Counted from the first letter of the stretch, positions 1 to 8,395 are shown. The stretch: 54,631 bases of DNA from Clostridium homopropionicum DSM 5847 (GCF_001263795.1 NZ_LHUR01000017.1:1-54631); one strand, 5' to 3'. Notes: generated from the sequence alone by a model not told the origin. Program-made: numbers and translations.

Positions 1-131
1 AGGCTACTGGTTAGGTATTACCTGATGGGATTTTCCCACTATATATTAATAACTTACTAATGAAATAGAATTTCTTCCATTTCAAGAGGAAGCTTCACGC
101 TTTCGCGTGTTGCTTCGCAGCTCGCACTTGT
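1..131 (-). ncRNA. Possible structured RNA, cut by the window edge
   Basis: No gene is visible here. The minus strand can fold into a series of helices: CACGC-GAAA-GCGTG extended by GAAGC/GCTTC across an AA/AA internal loop; a 10-bp stem closed by a second GAAA tetraloop (TGAAATGGAA with TTCTATTTCA); TGGGA-AAA-TCCCA; and AGGT-AAT-ACCT. A TATAAT at 138-143 with a weak TAAACA at 162-167 could start the transcript near 131. I do not recognise the RNA class. The folded part begins GTGCG, like the 5' end of a group II intron, so an intron running out of the window is an alternative. An ordinary structured leader is another. Confidence 0.3.
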
Positions 132-170
132 ATTTATATTATATCATTTTTAATAAATTAATGTTTATAT

Positions 171-199
171 TTTACTTTAATAAAGAAATAATATATAAT
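171..199 (+). promoter_or_regulatory. Promoter of the CoA-binding protein gene
   Basis: TTTACT (171-176) and TATAAT (194-199) are 17 nt apart, a good housekeeping sigma-A type promoter. The start of transcription would fall near 206, just before the GC-rich pseudo-palindrome at 213-229. Confidence 0.55.
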
Positions 200-212
200 A
201 TAGTTAAATAAC

Positions 213-229
213 ATACCCCCCGGGGCTAT
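213..229. promoter_or_regulatory. GC-rich pseudo-palindrome, CsoR/CstR-like operator candidate
   Basis: ATACCCCCCGGGGCTAT is symmetric about its centre except for one position. It stands out in very AT-rich DNA, just downstream of the predicted transcription start of the 258-653 gene. Operators of the CsoR/CstR/FrmR repressor family have this shape (ATACCCC...GGGGTAT). No regulator of that family is encoded in the window, so the assignment rests on motif shape only. Confidence 0.4.
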
Positions 230-257
230 ATGTAATTATAAATAAGGAGGTATTCAC

Positions 258-653
258 ATGGAACCAAAAGAATTGCTTGATTATAAAAATTGGGTAGTAG
301 TAGGAAAAATATCAGATCCAAAAAAATTTCCCTTTAAGATACTAAGATCTTTAGAGGAAGGAGCTTATAATGTAAAGGGAGTTTATTCAAAAGATGATAG
401 CGGTGAGGCCTTTAAAACTTTAAGTGATGTTCCTTATAAAATTGACGTGATGGATTTATGCATTAATCCTGCTCTTGGAATAGAAATTGTAAAAGAAGCC
501 AAAAAACTAGGCGTAGATAAAATTCTACTTCAGCCAGGTGCTGAAAGTGACGAAATTTTAGATTACTGTAAAAAAGAAGGTATAACTGCTATACAAAACT
601 GCGCCTTAGTATTATTGTCTCATTATAAAAATATTAAAACTTATCATAGTTAA
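258..653 (+). CDS. CoA-binding domain protein, YccU-like
   Basis: This is a stand-alone Rossmann-type CoA-binding protein of 131 residues, the usual size for the YccU/CoA_binding_2 family. The sequence shows the nucleotide-binding start (WVVVGKISDP, about residues 12-21), the mid-domain strand IDVMDLCINP (62-71), and the LLQPGAESDE...CALVLL end typical of the family. It resembles the N-terminal half of succinyl-CoA ligase alpha subunit but has no ligase domain, so its biochemical role is unknown. The start follows a clear AAGGAGG. It has its own promoter and a possible operator at 213-229, and it ends at a terminator shared with the convergent atoE. Confidence 0.85.
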   Translation: MEPKELLDYKNWVVVGKISDPKKFPFKILRSLEEGAYNVKGVYSKDDSGEAFKTLSDVPYKIDVMDLCINPALGIEIVKEAKKLGVDKILLQPGAESDEILDYCKKEGITAIQNCALVLLSHYKNIKTYHS

Positions 654-656
654 AGT

Positions 657-686
657 AAAAGGATGAAGCACTGCTTCATCCTTTTT
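657..686. terminator. Bidirectional terminator between the CoA-binding gene and atoE
   Basis: GGATGAAGCA (661-670) pairs perfectly with TGCTTCATCC (672-681). The stem is flanked by AAAA on the left and TTTTT on the right, so it can stop transcription from both convergent genes. Confidence 0.85.
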
Positions 687-717
687 AACTCTACTTTAGT
701 AATTTTTAAGACATTTA

Positions 718-2070
718 TCACGCCAGGAAGAAAAATGCTGCCGATACAACTATTCCGGCATATATAAGGTCCATTAAACAATATCCCATTATATCCTTAG
801 CATTTAATCCTGCAATAGCAAGAGCTGGTAAAGCCCAGAATGGTTGAATCATATTTGTCCACGCATCTCCCCAAGCAATACCCATCGCAACTACTGATGG
901 TTCTACTCCAATTTTAACAGCAGCAGGCATCATTATAGGAGCTTGAACTGCCCATTGTCCACCACCAGATGGTACAAAGAAGTTTATGATACCAGCACTT
1001 AGGAATGTGAATAGAGGGAATGTTTTAGGTGTTGAAATAGCAACGAATACATTAGCGATTTCTGCTGCAAGTGACATTCCTGCTGCAGATTTTCCTACCA
1101 TCATACCCATTATACCTGCATAGAATGGGAATTGTAGTATGATTCCTGCTGCTCCCTTAGCTGCTTCAGTAATGGCAGCAACAAACTTTTTAGGAGTTCC
1201 ATGAAGTAATACACCTAAGAATAAGAAGATAGCATTAACGATGTCTAGGTTCAAATTGAATCCTTTATTAATAAAGTAACCAATAATATAAGTAAATCCC
1301 ATAAGTGCAACAAGCAAAGAAATTATTCTGCTGTTTTCTATCTTATCAGCAGGTGTCATGTGTTCTTTCTTCATTTCTACTACTACTTCTTCAACTAGTA
1401 GTTTAGGATCTACAACAACAGTATCCTCTTTATTTGGCATCATAGCCTTATTTAATAATGGAAGCGTAATCAATAATATTGCAAGCGCTACTAAGTTATA
1501 AGTTGAAAATAATGTTTGACTAGTTGGTATTGCATTGGCTATAACTCCTGCTGTAGCTTTTTTTACAGCATCTCCACCACCTGCTACTGTTAAAGGTATG
1601 GAACCTGAAAGTCCAGCATGCCAAACCATAAAACCAGAATATGCAGAAGCTATAAGTAATCTATAGTCTACACCTTTAACTTCCTTTGCAAGTTCTTTAG
1701 CAAAGATTGCTCCAATTATAAGTCCAAATCCCCAGTTTAACCAGCAAGCAATTGTAGAAATAACAGTAACCATTATGATTGCTTGTGCACCTGTTTTAGG
1801 AATTTTAGCAAGTTTCTTTAGTCCTCTTTTAAAGGCTGGAGCATTTGCAAGCGCACTTCCTGTAACTAATACTAATGCCATTTGCATTGAGAACGCTAGT
1901 AAACTCCAAAGTCCATTACTCCAATGACCTACCATTTGAATTGGGGTTTGTTTTGTAACTGTAATTCCTAATATAAATACTAAAAACGTTAATAAAACCG
2001 CAAAAATAAATGGATCTGGTAAATACTTCTGAACTACACTTACGCAAGCTTTGGTAATTTTTTTAAACAT
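718..2070 (-). CDS. atoE: Short-chain fatty acid transporter, AtoE family
   Basis: A polytopic membrane carrier of 450 residues, matching AtoE-type permeases (about 440). It is expected to move short-chain acids such as acetoacetate, butyrate or 3-hydroxybutyrate across the cytoplasmic membrane. The sequence opens with MFKKI and the family-like YLPDPFIFAVLL, and contains SGxxxxFVPSGGGQW late in the protein plus about a dozen hydrophobic segments. The open frame extends 13 codons further upstream, but AAGGGGAG lies just before the chosen ATG. It is the third gene after atoD-atoA, so uptake and CoA activation are probably coupled. Substrate is inferred from family and context. Confidence 0.85.
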   Translation of the reverse strand: MFKKITKACVSVVQKYLPDPFIFAVLLTFLVFILGITVTKQTPIQMVGHWSNGLWSLLAFSMQMALVLVTGSALANAPAFKRGLKKLAKIPKTGAQAIIMVTVISTIACWLNWGFGLIIGAIFAKELAKEVKGVDYRLLIASAYSGFMVWHAGLSGSIPLTVAGGGDAVKKATAGVIANAIPTSQTLFSTYNLVALAILLITLPLLNKAMMPNKEDTVVVDPKLLVEEVVVEMKKEHMTPADKIENSRIISLLVALMGFTYIIGYFINKGFNLNLDIVNAIFLFLGVLLHGTPKKFVAAITEAAKGAAGIILQFPFYAGIMGMMVGKSAAGMSLAAEIANVFVAISTPKTFPLFTFLSAGIINFFVPSGGGQWAVQAPIMMPAAVKIGVEPSVVAMGIAWGDAWTNMIQPFWALPALAIAGLNAKDIMGYCLMDLIYAGIVVSAAFFFLA

Positions 2071-2194
2071 TGATACACACTCCCCTTTTTTAATTATTTT
2101 TAATCCCAATACTAAACTTATTAATTACTAATCTCATTTATTAATCTTAATTAATAATTTAGTTATCAATACGTTTAGTATTGAAAATGTTACT

Positions 2195-2854
2195 CTATAT
2201 TTCCATAACTTTTAGGTCATCGGCAATAATTAATTCTGCTTCAGTGGCAGCTTTTACATCCTCTGCTGTGTAACCCTCACCAATTTCTCTTAGTACTAAT
2301 CCTTCTTTAGTAACTTCCATTACTCCCATTTCAGTTATTATCAAGTTAACTTGTCCTGCCGCTGTTAGCGGTAGATTACACTCTTTTAATATTTTTGGAC
2401 TTCCTTTTGCAGTATGTTCCATAGCTACGATAACCTTTTTAGCTCCTACAACTAAATCCATAGCTCCACCCATTCCTGGTACCATTTTGCCTGGTATCAT
2501 CCAGTTTGCTAGATTTCCTTTCCCATCTACCTGAAGTGCTCCAAGAACAGTCATATCTACATGTTCACCTCTTATTATCGTAAAAGACATGGAACTATCA
2601 AAAAATGCGGCTCCTGGGTGGATAGTAACATATCCCCCTCCTGCATTAACAAGGTCCTTATTTTCCTTTCCTGCTTCGGGAGCAGGTCCAATACCAACAA
2701 ATCCATTCTCCGATTGAAGGGTAACCTCAATTCCTTCTGGTATATAGTTAGCTACCATTGTAGGAAGACCAATCCCAAGGTTTACTACATCTCCATCCTT
2801 AAGCTCCTTTGCTACTCTTCTTGCAATTATTTCTTTTAAGTTCTTCTTTTCCAT
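2195..2854 (-). CDS. atoA: Acetoacetate/3-oxoacid CoA-transferase, beta subunit
   Basis: Second subunit (219 residues) of a family I CoA-transferase. These enzymes move CoA between acyl groups, typically from acetyl- or butyryl-CoA to acetoacetate. The catalytic glutamate is visible as E49 in the signature [10 protein letters not shown], followed by the glycine-rich [10 protein letters not shown]. The ribosome binding site AAAGGAGG lies inside the end of atoD, and only two bases separate the genes, so the subunits are translationally coupled. AtoA and CtfB cannot be told apart by sequence alone; the neighbouring atoE favours catabolic use. Confidence 0.9.
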   Translation of the reverse strand: MEKKNLKEIIARRVAKELKDGDVVNLGIGLPTMVANYIPEGIEVTLQSENGFVGIGPAPEAGKENKDLVNAGGGYVTIHPGAAFFDSSMSFTIIRGEHVDMTVLGALQVDGKGNLANWMIPGKMVPGMGGAMDLVVGAKKVIVAMEHTAKGSPKILKECNLPLTAAGQVNLIITEMGVMEVTKEGLVLREIGEGYTAEDVKAATEAELIIADDLKVMEI

Positions 2855-2856
2855 AT

Positions 2857-3510
2857 TTATTTGTCCTCCTTTACAATATAGTCAATAAATATTCCAGGAG
2901 TCATTACATCATTTGGATTAATTTCGCCTATTTCAACTAAGTTTTCTGCTTCCACAATAACTATATCAGTAGCTGTAGCCATTAGAGGATTGAAGTTTCT
3001 AGTCGAATAGTTATAGTAAACGTTTCCTTTTTTGTCGACTTTAGATCCAAATATTATTGCTATATCAGCTTTTAGAGGCTTTTCCAAAATATATTCTTTA
3101 TCATCAACTGTTATTTTTTCTTTTCCATCTTCTACTATTGTCCCTATTCCAGTAGGAGTTAATATACCTCCAAGTCCTGCTCCACCTGATCTTATTCTTT
3201 CAGCTAAGGTTCCTTGAGGCACTAATTCAACTTCCATTTCTCCAGCATTCATTTGTCTGCCTGTTTCAGCATTAGTTCCAATGTGGCTTGCTATTACTTT
3301 TTTGACTTGTTTATTTACAACTAACTTACCTACTCCTCTATCTATAAAAGAAGTATCATTACAAATAATAGTTAAATCCTTTACACCTTTTTCAACTAAG
3401 GCATCTATAATTTGGCATGGACTTCCCGTAGCCAGAAATCCTCCTACCATTATTGTAGTACCGTCTTTAATCTTTGAAACGGCTTCTTCAAGAGTAATTA
3501 GCTTATTCAT
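2857..3510 (-). CDS. atoD: Acetoacetate/3-oxoacid CoA-transferase, alpha subunit
   Basis: First subunit (217 residues) of the heteromeric family I CoA-transferase completed by the next gene. The N-terminal [16 protein letters not shown] matches the GGF..G.P CoA-binding loop, and the C-terminal part carries the usual [20 protein letters not shown] stretch. It leads the leftward operon atoD-atoA-atoE and has a strong AAAGGAGGAG ribosome binding site. The operon has no recognisable -24/-12 promoter upstream, unlike the other acyl-CoA operon at 3968-6832. Confidence 0.9.
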   Translation of the reverse strand: MNKLITLEEAVSKIKDGTTIMVGGFLATGSPCQIIDALVEKGVKDLTIICNDTSFIDRGVGKLVVNKQVKKVIASHIGTNAETGRQMNAGEMEVELVPQGTLAERIRSGGAGLGGILTPTGIGTIVEDGKEKITVDDKEYILEKPLKADIAIIFGSKVDKKGNVYYNYSTRNFNPLMATATDIVIVEAENLVEIGEINPNDVMTPGIFIDYIVKEDK

Positions 3511-3900
3511 GTGCTCTCCTCCTTTATAATATATATTATTAATTGCATTATATGCAATAATAAACTATTAAAATTAATATTACCAATTATATTATACATA
3601 TATGTTTACTGTCTTAATATATATTCCCAATTACATTATATATATATGTTAACAATTAAAATTTATATTGTACCTTATATTAAACATAGTAATAAATCAT
3701 TTAATTATATATAATTAATCATATTATCCACATTAATTAACCATTTAATTGTTTATTATTAATTATATTATGAGCATGAATAAACTTCTTAAAGTGATTT
3801 TGTATACTATTTATGTTATAACAATATTATACTCTAAAATTATCAATAGTACATAGCTAATTTTAATTTTGATTTATATTTTAAAGATATATTGATTTGA
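3511..3900. other. AT-rich gene-free region with a direct repeat, upstream of atoD
   Basis: No coding frame is convincing. The DNA is extremely AT-rich and contains two near-identical 24-bp blocks 44 bp apart (3585-3608 and 3629-3652, sharing AATTAYATTATAYATATATG). I scanned the minus strand for GG-N10-GC and found no sigma-54 promoter. It should contain the atoD promoter, but several TATAAT-like hexamers compete and I cannot choose one. Confidence 0.5.
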
Positions 3901-3950
3901 AAAATAGAAAGCACTAAATCAAATGTATTTGATTTAGTGCTTTCTATTTT
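3901..3950 (-). terminator. Terminator of the FabH-like/CoA-transferase/MaoC operon
   Basis: A perfect 24-bp inverted repeat (3901-3924 with 3927-3950, loop of 2) begins 17 nt beyond the maoC stop. Its distal arm ends in an AT-rich run that gives a U-tract on the minus strand. Confidence 0.85.
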
Positions 3951-3967
3951 GGCTATTATATATTATA

Positions 3968-4390
3968 TTATATAGCTTTAGGAGGCATAACTTTTGCTTG
4001 ACCTTCTATAACTACTTTTCCCTCTTGATTTGTTACAGTTGTCTTAAGAACTAATCTGTTCTTTTCTACATTTCTTTCAATTACTTCTGCTTCAGCTGTA
4101 ACTGTATCTCCCATTCTAACTGGAGATAAGAATCTTACTTCTTGGCTCATATATATTGTTCCTGGACCTGGAAGATACATTCCAAGAACTGTTGAAATTA
4201 AACTTGAAACTAACATTCCATGACAAATTCTGCCTTTGAACATTGTTTTTTCAGAGTCTACTTGATTAACATGTGCAGGATTTAAATCTCCAGAAATACC
4301 TGCAAATAGATATACATCAGTTTCTGACATAGTTTTTGTAAAGGAAGCTTTATCTCCTAATTGAATTTGATCAATTGTCTTTCCTATCAT
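3968..4390 (-). CDS. MaoC/PhaJ-type (R)-enoyl-CoA hydratase
   Basis: A single hot-dog domain of 140 residues, the size of PhaJ-type (R)-specific enoyl-CoA hydratases. These interconvert (R)-3-hydroxyacyl-CoA and trans-2-enoyl-CoA. The catalytic pair D35/H40 is visible in GISGDLNPAHVN, followed by the hydratase motif GRICHGMLVSSLIS (about 55-68). The open frame begins six codons earlier, but the GGGAGG before the second ATG supports the chosen start. It is last in the sigma-54 operon after a CoA-transferase, which suits conversion of (R)-3-hydroxybutyryl-CoA to crotonyl-CoA. The four-carbon substrate is inference. Confidence 0.85.
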   Translation of the reverse strand: MIGKTIDQIQLGDKASFTKTMSETDVYLFAGISGDLNPAHVNQVDSEKTMFKGRICHGMLVSSLISTVLGMYLPGPGTIYMSQEVRFLSPVRMGDTVTAEAEVIERNVEKNRLVLKTTVTNQEGKVVIEGQAKVMPPKAI

Positions 4391-4429
4391 ATTAATATTT
4401 CCTCCCATAAATAATAATTTGACTTATTA

Positions 4430-5737
4430 TTACCAAAGCATTAATTTCTTAGCTTCTTTTCTTAATTCTTCTCTAAAATCAGGATGAGCTATTGCACATA
4501 AGTCATTAACTCTTTCCTTAATAGTTTTTCCTCTTAGACGAGCAACACCATATTCAGTAACAACATATTCTACATCATTTCTAGATAGAGAAACTGCTGC
4601 ACCTGGTTTTAATGTTGGAACTATCTTGCTTATTGGGTTGCCTGTTGCTTTATCAACAGCAGTTGAATATAAAGCAATTATAGATTTTCCACCAACACTT
4701 CTTTGTGCTCCTATTGCTGTATCAGCTTGACCGCCTGTACCACTGAATTGTTTTGAGCCAAGAGATTCTGAACAGCATTGTCCTGTTAAATCGATTTCTA
4801 ATGTAGTGTTAATAGATACTTGTTTATAATTTTGTCCTATAACATATGGATCATTTACATAGTTACCATTCATTATAGCAACTCCTGGATTTTGATCTAT
4901 AAAGTCATAAAGCTTTTCTGAACCAAGAGCCATAGTTGCAACAGAAATACCTCTATGTAATGTTTTTCTGCTGTTTGTTATAACTCCTGCCTCTATAAGA
5001 TCAATCATTCCATCATTGAATAATTCAGTGTGAACTCCTAGATCTTTTTTATTCATAAGAGCTCCTGCAACTGCATTTGGAATTCCACCTATACCAAGCT
5101 GAATTGTAGAACCGTCTTCAACTAATTCAGCAATGTAGTTTCCTATCATTTTGTCCTTCTCAGTGCTTGGTGCATATGGGAAAAGTGGAATAGGTCTTGC
5201 AGTCTCATACACAAAGTCAACATCACTAATGTGAACGTTTGTATCACCAAAAGTTCTTGGGTAGTTTGGATCAATTTCAAGTATAACTATATCAGCAGTC
5301 TCCAATAATAGCTTTTCATAAGTTGCTGATAAAGATAAGTTGAAATATCCATGTTTGTCCATTGGAGTAGCTGTTCCAACAAACATTCTTGGTGCTGTAG
5401 TACTTATTCTGTCTGTTGCTGATTTATGAAGATGATTTGGTACAAAGTTTGTAGTTCCAAATTCATGAGCTTTTCTTATAGGTGGTGTATAAAACCATGC
5501 TGCATTTGTAAAATGCCCAGCCATTTCTGGATTTCTAAAGAACTCATAATCTCCCATGTTAAGGCAAGTATATATACGAACATCTTCTACTCTATCCTTA
5601 ACTTCGTGAATCCTTGCCATAAAATCCATTGGTTCCATTGCAGCAAGTCCTGCAACTATATCCATATTTGACTCAACCTTTTGAAGTGCTTCACTTAAAG
5701 TTATGAGCTTCTTTTTATATTGTTCATTGTAATTCAT
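4430..5737 (-). CDS. 4-hydroxybutyrate/butyrate-type CoA-transferase
   Basis: A 435-residue single-chain transferase of the acetyl-CoA hydrolase/transferase (AbfT, Cat2, butyryl-CoA:acetate) family. It would activate a hydroxyacid or fatty acid with CoA from acetyl-CoA. The family signature is seen as LTGQCCSESLGS, then QFSGTGGQADTAIGA and GGKSIIALYSTA. HTELFNDGMIDL probably holds the active-site glutamate (recalled from the family, not aligned). AGGGGG before MNYNEQ sets the start, 12 codons inside the open frame. It lies between the FabH-like gene and the hydratase. The substrate could be 3- or 4-hydroxybutyrate or butyrate. Confidence 0.8.
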   Translation of the reverse strand: MNYNEQYKKKLITLSEALQKVESNMDIVAGLAAMEPMDFMARIHEVKDRVEDVRIYTCLNMGDYEFFRNPEMAGHFTNAAWFYTPPIRKAHEFGTTNFVPNHLHKSATDRISTTAPRMFVGTATPMDKHGYFNLSLSATYEKLLLETADIVILEIDPNYPRTFGDTNVHISDVDFVYETARPIPLFPYAPSTEKDKMIGNYIAELVEDGSTIQLGIGGIPNAVAGALMNKKDLGVHTELFNDGMIDLIEAGVITNSRKTLHRGISVATMALGSEKLYDFIDQNPGVAIMNGNYVNDPYVIGQNYKQVSINTTLEIDLTGQCCSESLGSKQFSGTGGQADTAIGAQRSVGGKSIIALYSTAVDKATGNPISKIVPTLKPGAAVSLSRNDVEYVVTEYGVARLRGKTIKERVNDLCAIAHPDFREELRKEAKKLMLW

Positions 5738-5797
5738 ATCTATCCCCCTATTACTTATTTTCACCAGTTGCATTTTTCTCTATGTACTCTGTATTTA

Positions 5798-6832
5798 TTA
5801 TTCTTGTACTGCTCCCCATCTGATTACGTTTGCAGCCCATGCATATCCTATACCAGCTGCTATCATAGAAACTATGGTACCTTCTTTAACTTTTCCTTCT
5901 TGAAGAGCTAAGTGTAATGATAATATTTGGTCTACTTGTCCGATATGACCATAATCGCTTAAGTATATTGATTGATCTTCTGTTAATCCTAAGTTGTTTA
6001 GCATTCCTATATGTTGAGAATATTTAAAATGAAGAACTGCAAGATATCCAACATCTTTTCTTGTTAAGCCTGATTTTTCAAGTGATTTATCTATACAATT
6101 CATCCAATTTGGCATAGAAATCACGTTTAGTGCATCCTTCATGTGCTTAGCATCCAAAAGTCTTAGTGATTTATATGCTTCGTTAATATTGTCAACTGTC
6201 ATTGGATTTACTATACCACCAATTTCAACACCAGCATCTCTAGCTAATGAACCATCTGACATTATATGAGAGCCTAAAAGTTCATTCTTACCGTAGTTTT
6301 TCTTAAGTATAATAGCTCCAGCACCTGCACCAAGATTATACATCATTGACATATCTTTGTCAGTATAGTCAATAAAGTCTCCATTTCTATAACCGCCAAC
6401 TACCATAATAGTGTCTACTTCATCGTCAGCCATAAGCATATCTTTAGCAATTTTCATTCCAGCAACACATGTACAACACCTTTGTTGAATATCAATTGCC
6501 CAGGCATTTCTTGCTCCAATTTTTTCTTGAATATAAATTCCTGAAGTTGTTAATGGGTATTCCTTCCACTCTTCACCCATGCATAATATTACATCTATAT
6601 CCATTGGGTCTACACCAGTATTTCTTAAGCAGTCAAGAGCTGCCGCTGCACCCATTTCTTGCGTTCCATCTTCTAAGCTTTCTCCTGGAACACACTTTTG
6701 ATTAATTCCAAGCTTTGATTTAACCGCCTCTTCAGTCCATACTCCATTTGTTGCATCAGCAATTTCCTTTGCTGTCATTATTTTTTTAGGCAAATAAATA
6801 CCTGTCCCCACAATACCTACATGTTTTCTCAT
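5798..6832 (-). CDS. FabH-like ketoacyl synthase III family enzyme with altered active site
   Basis: A thiolase-fold protein of 344 residues, a little longer than FabH (about 317-330). The N-terminus VGIVGTGIYLP and the C-terminal GIGYAWAANVIRW are KAS III-like. By motif spacing the nucleophile is C119 within an odd C-C-T-C cluster, and H268 matches the catalytic histidine. Where FabH has YGNTSAAS, this protein has YGHIGQVD, so the usual asparagine is H296. That argues against ordinary malonyl-ACP condensation and for another acyl-CoA Claisen or thiolytic reaction. No fatty acid genes are nearby. It is the first gene of the sigma-54 operon and has an AGGAGGTG ribosome binding site. Confidence 0.75.
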   Translation of the reverse strand: MRKHVGIVGTGIYLPKKIMTAKEIADATNGVWTEEAVKSKLGINQKCVPGESLEDGTQEMGAAAALDCLRNTGVDPMDIDVILCMGEEWKEYPLTTSGIYIQEKIGARNAWAIDIQQRCCTCVAGMKIAKDMLMADDEVDTIMVVGGYRNGDFIDYTDKDMSMMYNLGAGAGAIILKKNYGKNELLGSHIMSDGSLARDAGVEIGGIVNPMTVDNINEAYKSLRLLDAKHMKDALNVISMPNWMNCIDKSLEKSGLTRKDVGYLAVLHFKYSQHIGMLNNLGLTEDQSIYLSDYGHIGQVDQILSLHLALQEGKVKEGTIVSMIAAGIGYAWAANVIRWGAVQE

Positions 6833-6871
6833 TGTAACACCTCCTGAATTACTTTCATCGTTTTTAATGTA

Positions 6872-6887
6872 AGCAATAATCGTGCCA
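6872..6887 (-). promoter_or_regulatory. Sigma-54 (-24/-12) promoter of the FabH-like operon
   Basis: The minus strand reads TGGCACGATTATTGCT, an exact match to the consensus TGGCACGNNNNTTGCW with GG and GC ten bases apart. Transcription should start near 6861, giving a 29-nt leader before the FabH-like start codon. The adjacent gene encodes a sigma-54 activator. Confidence 0.9.
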
Positions 6888-6910
6888 CATTTTCAAGACA
6901 AAAAAACACA

Positions 6911-6956
6911 AAATACAGGATAAAACAATGAATTTTTATTGCTCTATCCTGTATTT
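6911..6956. promoter_or_regulatory. Inverted repeat: activator site and/or terminator of the regulator gene
   Basis: AAATACAGGATA (6911-6922) and TATCCTGTATTT (6945-6956) form a perfect 12-bp inverted repeat centred about 48 bp upstream of the -24 element. The core ATACAGGATA-N22-TATCCTGTAT recurs at 14987-15028 with the same 22-bp spacer, next to another sigma-54 promoter, which supports an enhancer-binding site. On the minus strand the hairpin is also followed by a T-rich run, so it may double as the terminator of the 6986-8395 gene. Confidence 0.65.
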
Positions 6957-6985
6957 ATTTGAAACAGTGTATGTATTTGTTACAA

Positions 6986-8395
6986 TTATACCTCAAGTTC
7001 ATACTCTTCTATTTTTCTATATAAAGAAGCTCTTGGTATATTTAATTTCTTAGCAACCTCACTCTTGTTATTATTGCATTCCTTTAGGGTCTTAATTATT
7101 ACTTCCTTTTCAACAGAGTCTAAAATCTGTTTTAAGCCAGATTCCTCAGACATATTAGCAACAATGTTGTTTGCTCCCTTACCTGTTTGTTTTAACATAT
7201 ATGCTGGGAAATCCTCTTCAGTAATATCTACATCTTCTGCATTAACCGAAACCTTTTCAACTATATTTCTTAATTCTCTAACATTACCTGGCCAATTATA
7301 GTTAGCAAGAATAGCCATACAATTATCTGGCATACGTCTATATATTCCTGTCTCTTTATAAAATTCCCCTAGGAACTTATCTACTAAATCAGGTATATCT
7401 GTTTTTCTATCCCTTAAAGGTGGAATTTCTAATGTCAAAACGTTTAACCTATAATATAGGTCCTCTCTGAACTCTCCTTTTTCAACCATTTCCTTAATGT
7501 TTCTATGAGTTGCACATACTACTCTCACATCAATTTTCACTGGAGTTTTAGATCCAATAGGTTGTACTTCTCTTTCTTGCAAAACTCTAAGTAATTTTGC
7601 CTGCATATGCAATGGCATTTCACCTATTTCATCTAGAAAAATAGTACCTCCATTAGCTAATTGGAACTTACCTATATGACCACCTTTTTTTGCACCTGTA
7701 AAAGAACCTTCTTCGTATCCAAAAAGCTCAGCTTCAATAAGATTTTCTGGAATAGCAGAACAGTTAATTCCTACAAAAGGTTGGTCATTTCTATTACTTT
7801 CATTGTGTATTGAATGAGCAAATAATTCTTTACCCACTCCACTTTCCCCAAATATTAAAACATTAAGATTAACTCTGGCAATTTTCTTAACTTTTCCTTT
7901 ACAATTAATTATGGCTGCGGAGTTACCAATAATATTACTTAGAGTATATTTTGCTGCGTTTAATCTTGCAATAGTACTTTTATAAAGTCGCAATTCTTTA
8001 TCTAAAACCTTATATCTATCTATAACCTCTTGCATTGCAGAAATGTCTTCAAAAAGAATCATTCCAAAGCCCCCACTTAAAGAACCATCATCGTCAATAA
8101 TAGGTATTCTGTGTACTATGGCATCTTTCCCATTAGAAAAGGTATGTTTCCAGGCTATCTCTGCTTGTCTAGATTCTAAGGTATCTAAAAATCTTGAAGT
8201 TTTCTCTACATGGGTAACTACTTGTCCAAGAAAATATTCTTCAGTATTACCAAGAAAATCGCAAAAAGCTTTATTTATATATATTAAAGTGCCATTTTGA
8301 TCAATAACGTCAATAGGAACTGGCAACTTTCCAAAAACTGAATTGCAAAAATCATAAAATTCTTTCGATTTAAAAAACTTTGCCAAGCTTCTCAT
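6986..8395 (-). CDS. Sigma-54-dependent transcriptional activator (PAS-AAA+-Fis)
   Basis: An enhancer-binding protein of about 469 residues. It has an N-terminal PAS sensor (about 16-125, PVPIDVIDQNGTLIYINKAF) and a AAA+ domain with Walker A GESGVGKE (183-190), the sigma-54 contact loop as GSFTGA (230-235, variant of GAFTGA), Walker B TIFLDE (251-256) and YRLNVL...PPLRDR. A Fis-type helix-turn-helix ends the protein (KSEVAKKLNIPRASLYRKI). It has no receiver domain, so it probably senses a small molecule. The start is uncertain: ATG at 8395 directly follows GGGGGAG, while TTG at 8386 has better spacing; the open frame extends 36 codons further without a ribosome site. It very likely drives the promoter at 6872-6887. 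Confidence 0.9.
   Translation of the reverse strand: MRSLAKFFKSKEFYDFCNSVFGKLPVPIDVIDQNGTLIYINKAFCDFLGNTEEYFLGQVVTHVEKTSRFLDTLESRQAEIAWKHTFSNGKDAIVHRIPIIDDDGSLSGGFGMILFEDISAMQEVIDRYKVLDKELRLYKSTIARLNAAKYTLSNIIGNSAAIINCKGKVKKIARVNLNVLIFGESGVGKELFAHSIHNESNRNDQPFVGINCSAIPENLIEAELFGYEEGSFTGAKKGGHIGKFQLANGGTIFLDEIGEMPLHMQAKLLRVLQEREVQPIGSKTPVKIDVRVVCATHRNIKEMVEKGEFREDLYYRLNVLTLEIPPLRDRKTDIPDLVDKFLGEFYKETGIYRRMPDNCMAILANYNWPGNVRELRNIVEKVSVNAEDVDITEEDFPAYMLKQTGKGANNIVANMSEESGLKQILDSVEKEVIIKTLKECNNNKSEVAKKLNIPRASLYRKIEEYELEV

Noticed and set aside
1-60. TPP riboswitch at the left edge (ACCTGAT on the plus strand)
   Set aside because: The bases after ACCTGAT do not give the conserved thi-box sequence, and the following TGGGA/TCCCA hairpin is not part of that riboswitch.
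3511-3967. Sigma-54 promoter for atoD-atoA-atoE
   Set aside because: I checked every GC on the plus strand for a CC ten bases on and found none.
6911-6956. The inverted repeat read only as a terminator of the sigma-54 activator gene
   Set aside because: It may well terminate transcription, but the same half-sites and spacer recur at 14987-15028 where no gene ends, so a terminator alone does not explain it.
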